A stretch of 38,183 nucleotides of DNA, taken from the NCBI GenBank assembly GCA_035291545.1, contig DATDRW010000034.1:1-38183 (forward strand). Direction: 5' to 3'. Position numbers and translations under genes: made by a program. The notes beneath the pieces were generated by a model. It saw nothing but the letters and a program-made list of their open reading frames with translations. It was not told where the DNA came from and did no database searches. Shown here piece by piece: positions 6,744 through 15,219 of the stretch (position 1 is the first letter of the stretch; every line of letters begins with the position of its first letter). This DNA is from UBA11373 sp035291545 (GTDB lineage: Bacteria; Actinomycetota; Acidimicrobiia; Spongiisociales; UBA11373).

Positions 6744-7766
6744 ATGCGAGCCCTCCGCTTCCACGGACCCGGCGACCTCCGGTTGGAGCAGGTGCCGGAG
6801 CCGGACAGATCGCCGGATTGGGTGGTGATGGACGTCACCGCCTGCGGGGTGTGCGGATCCGATCTCCACTTCCTGGACGGCACCGCCCGCACCGGCCACG
6901 TCCCGATCACCCTCGGTCACGAGATCGCCGGAACGATCCGCCACGCGGCCGGCTCCGGGCTCGAACCCGGGACCCGAGTGGTGGCGACCGTCGGCGACCC
7001 GTGCGGCGACTGCCGCCGCTGCGCCGAGGGCCGGTCCAACCTGTGTGAGCGCGTTTCCGTGCTCGGCATCGACGTCGACGGCGGCCTGGCGGACTCTGTC
7101 TCCGTCCGCACCGCCGCCGTGGTGCCGATCCCGGCCGGCCTGCGCGCCGCCGCCGCCGCCACGGCGGTGGACGCCGGCGCCACCGCCCACCACGCGGTGA
7201 CCCGAACCGCAGCGGTGGGGCGGGGCGACACCGTCCTCATCATCGGGGTGGGTGGGCTCGGCAGCTATGGAGTGCAGATCGCCCGCAATTGCGCGGCGGG
7301 CGCCGTCATCGCCGCCGACGTCGATCCGAAGGCGCTGGAGCGCGCCGCCTCTCTGGGAGCCGACGAGGTCGTGCTCATCGAACCGGAGGTCTCGCTGGGC
7401 CGCGCCGTCAAACTCCTCACCGACGGCGGAGTCGACGTCGCCCTCGAGTTCGTCGGCCGGGCGGCCACGGTCGACGCGGCCCTGAAGTCGTTGCGGCCGG
7501 GGGGTCGCGCGGTCGTGGTCGGGGTGGGTGTCGAACCCGTGGTGACGCTTCCCCCGGTGCTGTGGTCGAACAACGAGTACACCCTCACCGGCTCATATGG
7601 AAGCCTTCCCGGAGACACCGAGAAGGTGCTGTCCGGTCTGGCCGACGGGTCACTGATCCCGCCCCCGATCTCTGAGGTTCCCCTCGCAGACGCCGCCGGT
7701 GTGATCCTCTCGCTGAGCCGCGGCGAGCGCTCCACCGGTGGAGCGCGGCTGATCGTGGTGCCGTGA
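6744..7766 (+). CDS. Zinc-dependent alcohol/polyol dehydrogenase (MDR family)
   Basis: 340 residues of the medium-chain dehydrogenase family, which oxidises secondary alcohols or polyols with NAD(P). Catalytic zinc ligands are Cys37 (CGVCGSD) and the His59-Glu60 pair (GHE). The structural zinc lobe has Cys87, Cys90, Cys93 and Cys101. The nucleotide fold carries GVGGLG at 168-173, followed by AADVDP, whose acidic residue suggests a preference for NAD. The closest general relatives are threonine, sorbitol and butanediol dehydrogenases, but the substrate is not decidable. The last codons overlap the GNAT gene by 4 bp (GTGA), so the two are translationally coupled. No ribosome-binding site or leaderless box was found for the ATG start. 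Confidence 0.92.
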   Translation: MRALRFHGPGDLRLEQVPEPDRSPDWVVMDVTACGVCGSDLHFLDGTARTGHVPITLGHEIAGTIRHAAGSGLEPGTRVVATVGDPCGDCRRCAEGRSNLCERVSVLGIDVDGGLADSVSVRTAAVVPIPAGLRAAAAATAVDAGATAHHAVTRTAAVGRGDTVLIIGVGGLGSYGVQIARNCAAGAVIAADVDPKALERAASLGADEVVLIEPEVSLGRAVKLLTDGGVDVALEFVGRAATVDAALKSLRPGGRAVVVGVGVEPVVTLPPVLWSNNEYTLTGSYGSLPGDTEKVLSGLADGSLIPPPISEVPLADAAGVILSLSRGERSTGGARLIVVP

Positions 7767-8197
7767 CCTTCTCGAAGAGCCACGGGGAGTACCTGATCTC
7801 CGACGATCCGGCGCTGGTCGACGTCGACGTGGTGCATGGATGGCTCACCGATGCCTCCTACTGGGCCCGGGGGCGAACCCGGGAGACGGTGGTGCGCTCC
7901 ATCGCCAACAGCATCCCCCTCGGCGTCTACCACCGCGGCGTGACCGTCGGCTTTGCCCGGTTGGTCACCGACCGGAGCACCTTCGCCTGGCTGTGCGACG
8001 TCTTCGTCCTCGAGGAGCATCGCGGCGCCGGCCTGGGCAAGGCCCTGGTCGATGCCGCAGTCACCCACCCCGATCTGCAGGAGGTCGAGCGTTTCGTGTT
8101 GGCGACCGCCGACGCCCACGACCTCTACGGCCGGTACGGCTTCGAGATCCTGGACCGTCCCGACCGCTGGATGATCCGGCGGGGCAGCACCGCCTGA
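7763..8197 (+). CDS. GNAT-family N-acetyltransferase
   Basis: 144 residues. The acetyl-CoA binding signature is VFVLEEHRGAGLGKALVD near residues 74-91, preceded by the beta strand FAWLCDV, and the end has LYGRYGFEILDRPDRWM, as in single-domain GNAT enzymes that act on small molecules. The GTG start overlaps the stop of the zinc dehydrogenase by 4 bp. The acceptor molecule is unknown; co-translation with a dehydrogenase hints at a shared small-molecule pathway, which is inference only. Confidence 0.9.
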   Translation: MTFSKSHGEYLISDDPALVDVDVVHGWLTDASYWARGRTRETVVRSIANSIPLGVYHRGVTVGFARLVTDRSTFAWLCDVFVLEEHRGAGLGKALVDAAVTHPDLQEVERFVLATADAHDLYGRYGFEILDRPDRWMIRRGSTA

Positions 8198-8214
8198 CCT
8201 CGCGGGCGACCCAT

Positions 8215-8242
8215 CGGTGCCGCGTCGTTGCGCGGCGCCACC
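8215..8242 (+). terminator. Possible GC-rich hairpin after the GNAT gene
   Basis: CCGCG and CGCGG pair around a 6-nt loop and are extended by GGTG/CACC with a 2-nt bulge, 18 bp after the stop. There is no T-run, so terminator function is uncertain. Confidence 0.3.
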
Positions 8243-8260
8243 CATAGACTCCATCCCTCG

Positions 8261-9883
8261 ATGCACTCACCCCGTCACCCCCTCCAGATCGGAGCGGCCG
8301 TTGCCGTTCTGCTCGCCGGGACCAGCGTGCTCCTGTTCTGGCTGTTCGCCGGGGGAGGCGACCAGGCCAGCGGGGTGACGTCTCTCGACAGCACCCTCGG
8401 CTCGATCACCCTCCCGTCGACGACCGCGACGACACCGCTCACGGCGACGACGACCACCTCGAGCACCACCACCACCATCCCGGATGATCCCCTCCACCTC
8501 TGGAGCGATGCCCGTCTCGTGGGCGAGCCCTACGGGACGGCGGTCGAGGGCCTCCTCACCTTCCGGGGCAACCCGACGCGCACCTACTACGGCGAGGGGC
8601 CGGTGCCCGAATCCCCCACCCTGAAGTGGCGGTTCCCCGACGCCGCGATGTGCTCGGTGTCGACCGACCTCGGGGTGACCTCGACATGGTGCGGCAACGG
8701 CTGGACCGGACAGCCGGTGATCTGGGAGAGACCCGACGGGGTCACCGAGATGATCTTTGGCGCATACGACCGCAAGCTCCATTTCGTCGACGCCGAGACC
8801 GGTATTCCCACCCGGTCGCCGATCCTCACCGGTGACATCATCAAGGGCACCCCGACCATCGATCCCGACGGCTTCCCGATCGTCTACTTCGGCAGCCGTG
8901 ACAACAAGGTGCGCGCCGTGGCGCTCGATCGCTCCGACGCGATCGTGATCTGGGACTTCGAGGTCTGCCTGCCGAAGCCGAGCTGCCCCGCGGAGGCCGC
9001 CAACGTCGACGTCGGCGGCCGCTGGAACGACGACTGGGATTCGAGCCCGCTGATCGTGAACGACTACATGTTCGAGGGGTCGGAGAACTCCATCTACTAC
9101 ATCTTCAGGCTCAACCGCGGCTACGACAGCCTCGGACTGGTCACGATCGCCCCCGAGGTCGTGTTCCAGATGGACACCTGGAATGACGAGTTGATGGCCG
9201 CCATCGGCCCAACCTATCCGGCGGTGAGCGTCGAGAACTCGACGGCGATGTACGAGGGTCGGATCTACTTCGCCAACTCGGGGGGAAGGGTGTTCGGGCT
9301 CGACATCACCGACATCGAGTCCGGCGACGTCGAGATCGTGTTCGACTACTGGGTCGGCGACGACGTCGACGCCACGATCTTCGTCGACGAGCAGGGCTAC
9401 CTCTACGTGTCGGCCGAGTACGAGCGCTACCTCCCGCGCGCCCGCGAACTCGGACAACTCATCAAGCTCGACCCATACAACCGGGACGACCCCTGGGTGT
9501 GGGGCATGTACTCGCTCAACGAACCGCCCGCCAAGGGCGGCCTGTGGTCGACCCCGGCACTCGGCGACGGGGTGATCTACGCGGTGACCCACAAGGGCAC
9601 CCTCATCGTGGTCGACCAGGAGACCGGTGCGGAGCTGTGGTACTTCACCCTCGGCTACGGCTCGTGGTCGTCCCCCGTGATCGTGGACAACCAATTGATC
9701 GTCGCCGCCAACGACGGCCTGCTGCGCCGCTTCGACCTCGCCGATCCCCGGGAGCCCCGGCTGGTGTGGACCTTCAAGGTGGGCACCGGCAACCTCGAGG
9801 CGACCCCGGCGGTGTGGAAGGGGATGATCTACATCGGCGGCCGCGACGGGTTCATGTACGCCATCGGCGAGCTCGACGGCTGA
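8261..9883 (+). CDS. Membrane-anchored PQQ-like beta-propeller protein
   Basis: 540 residues. An N-terminal hydrophobic segment (about residues 10-30) without a lipobox suggests a signal anchor. A Thr/Ser-rich linker (TTTTSSTTTTIP, about 61-78) leads to a beta-propeller made of blades such as GAYDRKLHFVDAETG, FGSRDNKVRAVALD, VTHKGTLIVVDQETGAELW and GGRDGFMYAIGELDG. These resemble the PQQ/BamB-type repeats of quinoprotein dehydrogenases. Catalytic residues of a true quinoprotein dehydrogenase are not obvious, so an extracytoplasmic scaffold or binding protein is equally likely. The ATG at 8261 lies 10 nt after a TAGACT box and replaces an upstream in-frame GTG without support. Confidence 0.87.
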   Translation: MHSPRHPLQIGAAVAVLLAGTSVLLFWLFAGGGDQASGVTSLDSTLGSITLPSTTATTPLTATTTTSSTTTTIPDDPLHLWSDARLVGEPYGTAVEGLLTFRGNPTRTYYGEGPVPESPTLKWRFPDAAMCSVSTDLGVTSTWCGNGWTGQPVIWERPDGVTEMIFGAYDRKLHFVDAETGIPTRSPILTGDIIKGTPTIDPDGFPIVYFGSRDNKVRAVALDRSDAIVIWDFEVCLPKPSCPAEAANVDVGGRWNDDWDSSPLIVNDYMFEGSENSIYYIFRLNRGYDSLGLVTIAPEVVFQMDTWNDELMAAIGPTYPAVSVENSTAMYEGRIYFANSGGRVFGLDITDIESGDVEIVFDYWVGDDVDATIFVDEQGYLYVSAEYERYLPRARELGQLIKLDPYNRDDPWVWGMYSLNEPPAKGGLWSTPALGDGVIYAVTHKGTLIVVDQETGAELWYFTLGYGSWSSPVIVDNQLIVAANDGLLRRFDLADPREPRLVWTFKVGTGNLEATPAVWKGMIYIGGRDGFMYAIGELDG

Positions 9884-9918
9884 CCGGCCGCGGCGCCGGT
9901 TCATCCCTTCGCCGCAGG

Positions 9919-9924
9919 TAACCT
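9919..9924 (+). promoter_or_regulatory. Leaderless -10 box of the M3 peptidase gene
   Basis: TAACCT, then 8 nt, then the GTG start at 9933. No ribosome-binding site is present. Confidence 0.45.
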
Positions 9925-9932
9925 CCACCACC

Positions 9933-11876
9933 GTGCTGCACGACTACACCACCACCACAGCGGAGTCGGTGGCCGACGCCGTCGCCGGCGCCATCGCCAC
10001 CGGCGAGGCGCTCGTCGCCGGGGTCGTCGGCGCCGCCGGGCCGCGCACCTGGGACAACACGCTGGCACCCCTCGACCGCCTCGGCGCCGTGATGGTGCGC
10101 GCCTACGGGGTGGGGCCCTTCATGGGACGAGCCCACCCCGATCGCACCGTCCGCGAGGCGGCGCAGACGGGCGAAGAGACGCTGTCCAAGTGGCAGTCCG
10201 ACCTGGTGTTCCGCCGCGATCTGTACGAGGCGATCGAGGCCTTTGCCGCCACCCCCGAGGCGGCGGCGCTCGAGGGCGAGCCGCAGCGCCTCGTCGAGTT
10301 CACCCGCCGCGACTTCCGCCGCGCCGGTCACGCCCTCTCGGAGGAGGAGCGAGCCGAGGTCCAGCGCCATCGCACCCGGCTGGTCGAGCTCGAGGTGGCC
10401 TTCAACAAGAACATCGACGAGTTCCAGGACGGTCTCGACCTCACCCGGGAACAGCTCGCCGGGCTTCCCGACGACGCGGTCGCCCGCCTCTCCCCCGGTG
10501 CGCAGCCCGGCACCTTCCGGGTGAGCCTCGACTACCCCGACTACTACCCGTTCATGGACCAGGCGCTCGACCGGGAGCTACGCCGCGAGCTGCAGTTCAA
10601 GTTCTTCAACAAGGCGGTGGCAGCCAACCGCCCCCTGCTCGCCGAGGCGATCAGCCTGCGCCACCGCATCGCCGAGATTTTCGGCATGCCCTCATGGGCG
10701 AACTACGCCATGGAGTTGAAGATGGCGAAAGAACCCAAGGCCGTCGAGGAGCTCTTCGCCGGGATCGTGCCCGGTCTCAGCACCAAGGCCCGGGAGGAGC
10801 TCGCCGATCTGCGTACGGCCCTCGGCGACGGGGAGCTCCGGCCGTGGGACCACCGCTACTTGCACACCAAGATCCGCAGGGAGCGGTTCGGCGTCGATCC
10901 CTCCGAGGTCGCCTCCTACTTCCCCCTCGACAGGGTGCTGGAGGGGATGTTCGCCATCACCGGTGAGGTCTTCGGTCTCGAGTACCGCAAACACCCCACG
11001 GTGGCGGCGTGGCACCCCGACGCCGTCGCCTACGACATCCTCGATGCCGCCGACGGATCACATCTGGCGACGTTCTACATGGACCTCTTTCCCCGCGAGG
11101 GAAAGTTCGGCCACGCCGCCGCCTTCGACCTGGTGCCGGGGCATGCCGGCCCCGATGGCTACGTGCTCCCGGTCACCGCCATCCTGTGCAACTTCACCAA
11201 GCCGGCGGGGACCGCCCCTTCGCTACTGCGCCACGACGAGGTGACCACGCTGTTCCACGAATTCGGCCACGTTCTCCACAACAGCCTGGGTCACACCCGG
11301 CTGGTGCGGTTCAGTGGGTACAACACCGAGTGGGACTTCGTAGAGGCGCCGTCGCAGATCATGGAGCACTGGTGCTGGAATGCCGACGTACTGCGGCGTT
11401 TCGCCAGGCACCATGAGACCGGGGCACCGATCCCCGACGGATTGGTGGAGCAGCTGGTCGCCGCCCGCGACCTCCACATCTCCCTGGCGATGCTCCGGCA
11501 GGTGTCGTTCGGCATGCTGGACATGGCGCTCCACGGTCCCGGCGCGGACAAGGATCTCGACGCCATCACCCGGGAGACGAGTGAGATCTCGGGGTTCCCC
11601 TTCCACGAAGGCACCTTCTACCCGGCGTCCTTCGGGCACCTGTTCGGATACGACGCCGGGTACTACGGGTACCTGTGGGCCAAGGTGTTCGGGGACGACA
11701 TGTTCAGCCGCTTCGAAGAGGAGGGCGTGCTCAGCCCGGTGGTCGGCGCCGAGTACCGCGCCAGGGTCCTCGCCCCGGGCGGTTCCCGCGACCCGATGGA
11801 CCTGCTGAAGGACTTCCTGGGGCGCGAGCCCGACCAGCGGGCCTTCCTGCGGATGCTCGGCATCGCCCCGCGCTGA
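9933..11876 (+). CDS. M3-family zinc oligopeptidase
   Basis: 647 residues, like oligopeptidase A/Dcp, which clear short peptides in the cytoplasm. The zinc site is HEFGH at residues 442-446, and the third ligand is Glu471 in FVEAPSQ; both are intact and spaced as in the family. The N-terminal helical part (including KNIDEFQDGLDLT) and the C-terminal GYDAGYYGYLWAKVF match M3A peptidases. No signal peptide is present. The GTG start is supported by a TAACCT box 8 nt upstream. The stop lies 4 bp from the stop of the convergent FAD oxidase. Confidence 0.95.
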   Translation: MLHDYTTTTAESVADAVAGAIATGEALVAGVVGAAGPRTWDNTLAPLDRLGAVMVRAYGVGPFMGRAHPDRTVREAAQTGEETLSKWQSDLVFRRDLYEAIEAFAATPEAAALEGEPQRLVEFTRRDFRRAGHALSEEERAEVQRHRTRLVELEVAFNKNIDEFQDGLDLTREQLAGLPDDAVARLSPGAQPGTFRVSLDYPDYYPFMDQALDRELRRELQFKFFNKAVAANRPLLAEAISLRHRIAEIFGMPSWANYAMELKMAKEPKAVEELFAGIVPGLSTKAREELADLRTALGDGELRPWDHRYLHTKIRRERFGVDPSEVASYFPLDRVLEGMFAITGEVFGLEYRKHPTVAAWHPDAVAYDILDAADGSHLATFYMDLFPREGKFGHAAAFDLVPGHAGPDGYVLPVTAILCNFTKPAGTAPSLLRHDEVTTLFHEFGHVLHNSLGHTRLVRFSGYNTEWDFVEAPSQIMEHWCWNADVLRRFARHHETGAPIPDGLVEQLVAARDLHISLAMLRQVSFGMLDMALHGPGADKDLDAITRETSEISGFPFHEGTFYPASFGHLFGYDAGYYGYLWAKVFGDDMFSRFEEEGVLSPVVGAEYRARVLAPGGSRDPMDLLKDFLGREPDQRAFLRMLGIAPR

Positions 11877-11880
11877 GAAC

Positions 11881-13140
11881 TCAGGCGAGGACCGCCTTCT
11901 CCGTCAGCACGATCGGCGAACGCTCGATGGAGAAGAACTCCATCGGGGCTTCGGTGTCCCACTCGTCGGGGGCGGCACCAGTCAGATGGCGCGCCACCAT
12001 CGACCCCACCGACGGCGACTCCTTGAAGCCATGACCGCTGCATCCGTTGGCGACGATGAACCCCTCGAGCGAGGTTGGGCCGATCACCGAATGCACGTCC
12101 TCGACGTTCATCGTGTACAGGCCGGCCACCCCGGTGATGTGGCCGCGATACGGCAGCGAGGGGATGCGGTGATGGAGGGCATGGATCTTGACGTCGCGGA
12201 AGGCGGCATCGATGTTCCCATTGAACACGTCGGGATCTTCGACGATCTCCTGCTCGTCCTCCTCGCGAATCGAACCGACCAGGATCTGCTGCCCGCCTGC
12301 CTCGGGCCGGAAGTAGATCCCTCCCGACGAATCCGCAACCACGGGGAGCGGACCGGGGACCACGTCCCGAGGCCATTCGCGGTAGATCACCTGAGCCCGG
12401 ATCGGGCGGATCGTCCACCCGTGGGTCTTGTAATCGAAGCCCGCCATCGCCGCGACCCGGGGCGCCCAAGCACCGGCGGCGTTGACCACGACCGGGGCAT
12501 CGATGCCGGTGCCGTCGCCGAGATCGACGCCGGTGACGCGTCCGCCCGCGGTCCGGATCCCGGTGACCTTGGTGCGCAGCCGCACGTCGACGCCCGCCGC
12601 CCGTACCGCCTCGAGCAGATCCTGGGCGGCGGAGACGGGGTCGAAGAACCCGCTCTCGATCTCGAACAGGAAGGACTCGTGGTCCTCGCACTCGTGCTCG
12701 GTGGCACCGGTGAGATCGAAGGGGCGATTGCAGGTGCTCAGCGCCGGGAACCGCTTCCGCACCTCGGCCGCCGTCAGCACCTCGACCCCGATCCCGAGCC
12801 CGGACATCACGTCGCGACTGCCCTCGATCTTGGCCGGGGTCTCCGCCATCATCCACAGCACCCCGGTGTGGTGGAACCGTGCCCGCGGCTCGGTGAGGCC
12901 GGTGTAGCGCGGCCAGTTGCGATGGGCCCGGAGGCCGTCGCGCGCCACCATGATCGCCTCCGGGTGGGTGTAACGCTGGCGGAGAATGGCGCACGACGCG
13001 CCGGTGCTTCCCTCCCCGACGTTGAGCGCCTTCTCCAGGACGACGATGCGTCGCGGGTCGCGGCGACTGATCTGATGGGCGATCGACAGCCCGATGATCC
13101 CGCCTCCGATGATGACGATGTCTGCGGTGTCGCGGCTCAC
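11881..13140 (-). CDS. FAD-dependent amine/amino-acid oxidase (DAO family)
   Basis: 419 residues. The dinucleotide-binding motif is IVIIGGGIIGLSIAHQIS at the N-terminus, with VLEKALNVGEGSTGASCAILRQ following, which resembles the beta subunit of sarcosine oxidase and related glycine-betaine-pathway dehydrogenases. VVNAAGAWAPRVA and a C-terminal FIVANGCSGHGFKESPSVG complete the DAO fold. It should oxidise a secondary or primary amine such as sarcosine, dimethylglycine or an amino acid. The GTG start has a GGAGG 6 nt upstream. It follows a lipoprotein gene by 52 bp on the same strand. No soxG, soxA or soxD partners are seen, which points to a monomeric enzyme. Confidence 0.92.
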   Translation of the reverse strand: MSRDTADIVIIGGGIIGLSIAHQISRRDPRRIVVLEKALNVGEGSTGASCAILRQRYTHPEAIMVARDGLRAHRNWPRYTGLTEPRARFHHTGVLWMMAETPAKIEGSRDVMSGLGIGVEVLTAAEVRKRFPALSTCNRPFDLTGATEHECEDHESFLFEIESGFFDPVSAAQDLLEAVRAAGVDVRLRTKVTGIRTAGGRVTGVDLGDGTGIDAPVVVNAAGAWAPRVAAMAGFDYKTHGWTIRPIRAQVIYREWPRDVVPGPLPVVADSSGGIYFRPEAGGQQILVGSIREEDEQEIVEDPDVFNGNIDAAFRDVKIHALHHRIPSLPYRGHITGVAGLYTMNVEDVHSVIGPTSLEGFIVANGCSGHGFKESPSVGSMVARHLTGAAPDEWDTEAPMEFFSIERSPIVLTEKAVLA

Positions 13141-13192
13141 GACGGCCTCCTGGTGAGAACCGAGATGCTACGCGGTTCCGGAGAGGTTCTGC

Positions 13193-13807
13193 TCACGGAT
13201 AGCGGCAGGTCACACCGGGGTCGGGTACCTCGCCGCCCGGGACGGCACCGATGTCCGACCCGCGGATCGAGCAGGAGTCACCGGTGGCCACACCCGCCAC
13301 CGACCCCGGGGTGGATCCGTCGCCGACGACCACCCACAGCGTGCCCGCCACCGGGGCGATGTCGCGGATGAAGAACACCCGGAGTCCGTTCCCCTCCGCT
13401 CCCCACGACATCCAGTCTCCGATGCCCTCTGCCGAGCCGCCCGCCACGACCTCGCCGTCGGCACCCACCACCACCGTCTCACCGAACTCCGCCCACCCCT
13501 CGAGATCCGGCGTCGGATCGCCAATGCCCCCGTACGAGTCGTCGGAGTCGATCCCGATCACGATACGGGTCGTCCCCGGCGCAGCGTCGAAGTAAGCGGC
13601 CGCCTCGAAGCTCTGATCGTCTCCCCTGCCGGTGACGATGCCGAGTACCACACTCGGTGCGGTCGCAGCGACGGTTGCAGGCGGCGAAGTTGCCGAAGCG
13701 AGAGCGGTCGAAGCGGTCGTGGTCGCGGCACTCGTCGTCACCACGGCGTCGTCGCCCCCGCACGCCGCGGCGACCAATGCCAGAAGGCCGACCCCGAACC
13801 GCTTCAC
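13193..13807 (-). CDS. Secreted lipoprotein of unknown function
   Basis: About 204 residues. A lipobox (LVAAAC, Cys16) ends a short signal peptide and is followed by a Thr/Ala-rich linker (TTSAATTTASTA). The mature part has no family I can name; its beta-rich pattern includes DSDDSYGGIGDPTPD, an acidic stretch that could bind a cation, and ends with two cysteines. I place the start at the GTG at 13807, not the GTG two codons earlier, because TAGGTT followed by exactly 7 nt precedes it, mirroring the divergent M20 gene. It lies upstream of the FAD oxidase and may share its transcript. Confidence 0.75.
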   Translation of the reverse strand: MKRFGVGLLALVAAACGGDDAVVTTSAATTTASTALASATSPPATVAATAPSVVLGIVTGRGDDQSFEAAAYFDAAPGTTRIVIGIDSDDSYGGIGDPTPDLEGWAEFGETVVVGADGEVVAGGSAEGIGDWMSWGAEGNGLRVFFIRDIAPVAGTLWVVVGDGSTPGSVAGVATGDSCSIRGSDIGAVPGGEVPDPGVTCRYP

Positions 13808-13814
13808 CCTCACA

Positions 13815-13820
13815 AACCTA
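13815..13820 (-). promoter_or_regulatory. Leaderless -10 box of the lipoprotein gene
   Basis: TAGGTT on the minus strand, then 7 nt, then GTG at 13807. It is part of an AAACCTAG/CTAGGTTT inverted pair with the box of the divergent gene at 13872-13877. Confidence 0.55.
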
Positions 13821-13871
13821 GCCCGTGGCGGACGGTGACGGGATACCGGCGGGACGGGTCGCCGCAGTCAC

Positions 13872-13877
13872 TAGGTT
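13872..13877 (+). promoter_or_regulatory. Leaderless -10 box of the M20 peptidase gene
   Basis: TAGGTT, then exactly 7 nt, then the ATG at 13885. Same hexamer and same spacing as its divergent partner. Confidence 0.55.
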
Positions 13878-13884
13878 TCGGTGC

Positions 13885-15219
13885 ATGCACGATGATCTCG
13901 CCGCCGCCGTCGACGCCCTGTTCCCCTCGATCCGCGCCGAACTGGAGGCCCTGGTGCGGATCCCGTCGGTGAGCGCCGCCGACTTCGACGCCTCCCAGGT
14001 GCGCCGCTCCGCCGAAGCGACCGCCGACCTGCTCCGCCGGTACGGGTTCGGCGCGGTGAGGCTCCTCGAGCTGGAGGGAGCTCATCCGGCGGTCTTCGGG
14101 GAGATCGCGGGACCGCCCGGGGCGCCGACCGTGCTGCTGTACGCCCACCACGACGTGCAGCCGCCCGGCCCGGATTCCGAATGGGCAACCGCGCCGTTCA
14201 TGCCGCTCGAGCGCGATGGCCGGCTCTACGGCCGCGGGTCGTCCGACGACAAATGCGGCATCGTCACCCACGCCGCGGTCGCCCGGCTCCTCGGCGACAC
14301 CCCGCCCGTTGGGATCAAGGTGTTCGTCGAGGGAGAGGAAGAGGTGGGCTCCTCCCACCTCGAGGACTTCCTCGCCGCCCACGGTTCCCTGCTCGCCGCC
14401 GACGTCATCGTGATCGCCGACTCGGGGAACTGGCGAGTCGGCACTCCGGCCCTCACCACGTCGCTGCGGGGCCTGATCTCGGCATTCGTCGAGGTCCAGG
14501 TACTCGAATCCGGGGTCCACTCGGGACAGTTCGGCGGTGCCATCCCCGACGCTCTCACCATCCTCACCCGGGTGCTCTCCTCGCTCCACGACGCTGCGGG
14601 CAATGTGGCGATCCCCGGGCTCGTCTCGGAGGAGACCGACCCGCTCGACCTGACCGAGGAGGAACTCCGGTCCCAGGCGGGGGTGCTCCCCGGCGTTCAG
14701 ATGATCGGCACCGGAACCCTCACCTCGCGGCTGTGGACCCGGCCCGCCGCGGCGGTGCTCGCGATCGACGCGCCCGCGGTGGCCAAGGCGATCAACCAGC
14801 TCATCCCCAAGGCGCGGGCCAAGGTGAGCGTTCGCCTCGCCCCCGGCGATTCCCCCGCCAGGGCGATGCAAGCCCTGGTGGATCATCTCGAGAGCCGACC
14901 GGCCTGGGGGGCGCGGGTGACGGTGACCCCGTTCGAGTCGGGAGAGCCATTCCGCCTGGGAGGCGACGACCCCCGCCTCGCCGCGTTCCGCCGAGGCTTC
15001 GCCGAGGCCTGGGGCCGGCCGTCGGTCGACATCGGAGTGGGGGGATCGATCCCCTTCGTGGCCGCGTTTTCCGCGGCCAATCCCGGCGCCGCCATCGTGC
15101 TCACCGGGGCCGCCGATCCCGAGTGCCGGGCGCACGGCCCCAACGAGAGCATCCACCTCGACGAGTTGCGGAGGTTCGTGCTGGCCGAGGCCATCGCCCT
15201 CCGGGAGCTCGCCGGCTGA
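13885..15219 (+). CDS. M20-family metallopeptidase (dipeptidase-like)
   Basis: 444 residues, cytoplasmic. The two-zinc site is complete: HHDVQPPG (metal-binding His and Asp), YGRGSSDDKCG (bridging Asp), EGEEEVGS (catalytic and metal-binding Glu pair) and ADSGNW. HSGQFGGAIPDAL marks the lid domain. The size and motifs fit the M20 subgroup that hydrolyses dipeptides or N-acyl amino acids. The ATG at 13885 is chosen because a TAGGTT box lies 7 nt upstream, and the 20 codons before it have no support. Its stop overlaps the start of the next gene (TGATG), so the two are translationally coupled. Confidence 0.93.
   Translation: MHDDLAAAVDALFPSIRAELEALVRIPSVSAADFDASQVRRSAEATADLLRRYGFGAVRLLELEGAHPAVFGEIAGPPGAPTVLLYAHHDVQPPGPDSEWATAPFMPLERDGRLYGRGSSDDKCGIVTHAAVARLLGDTPPVGIKVFVEGEEEVGSSHLEDFLAAHGSLLAADVIVIADSGNWRVGTPALTTSLRGLISAFVEVQVLESGVHSGQFGGAIPDALTILTRVLSSLHDAAGNVAIPGLVSEETDPLDLTEEELRSQAGVLPGVQMIGTGTLTSRLWTRPAAAVLAIDAPAVAKAINQLIPKARAKVSVRLAPGDSPARAMQALVDHLESRPAWGARVTVTPFESGEPFRLGGDDPRLAAFRRGFAEAWGRPSVDIGVGGSIPFVAAFSAANPGAAIVLTGAADPECRAHGPNESIHLDELRRFVLAEAIALRELAG

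Noticed and set aside
8267..9931. A 554-codon open frame antisense to the beta-propeller gene, and similar long antisense frames at 526-1812, 1807-3528 and 13810-15156
   Set aside because: They mirror real genes with GC-rich third positions, show no domains, and are rich in His, Arg, Gly and Val, as expected for translated antisense.
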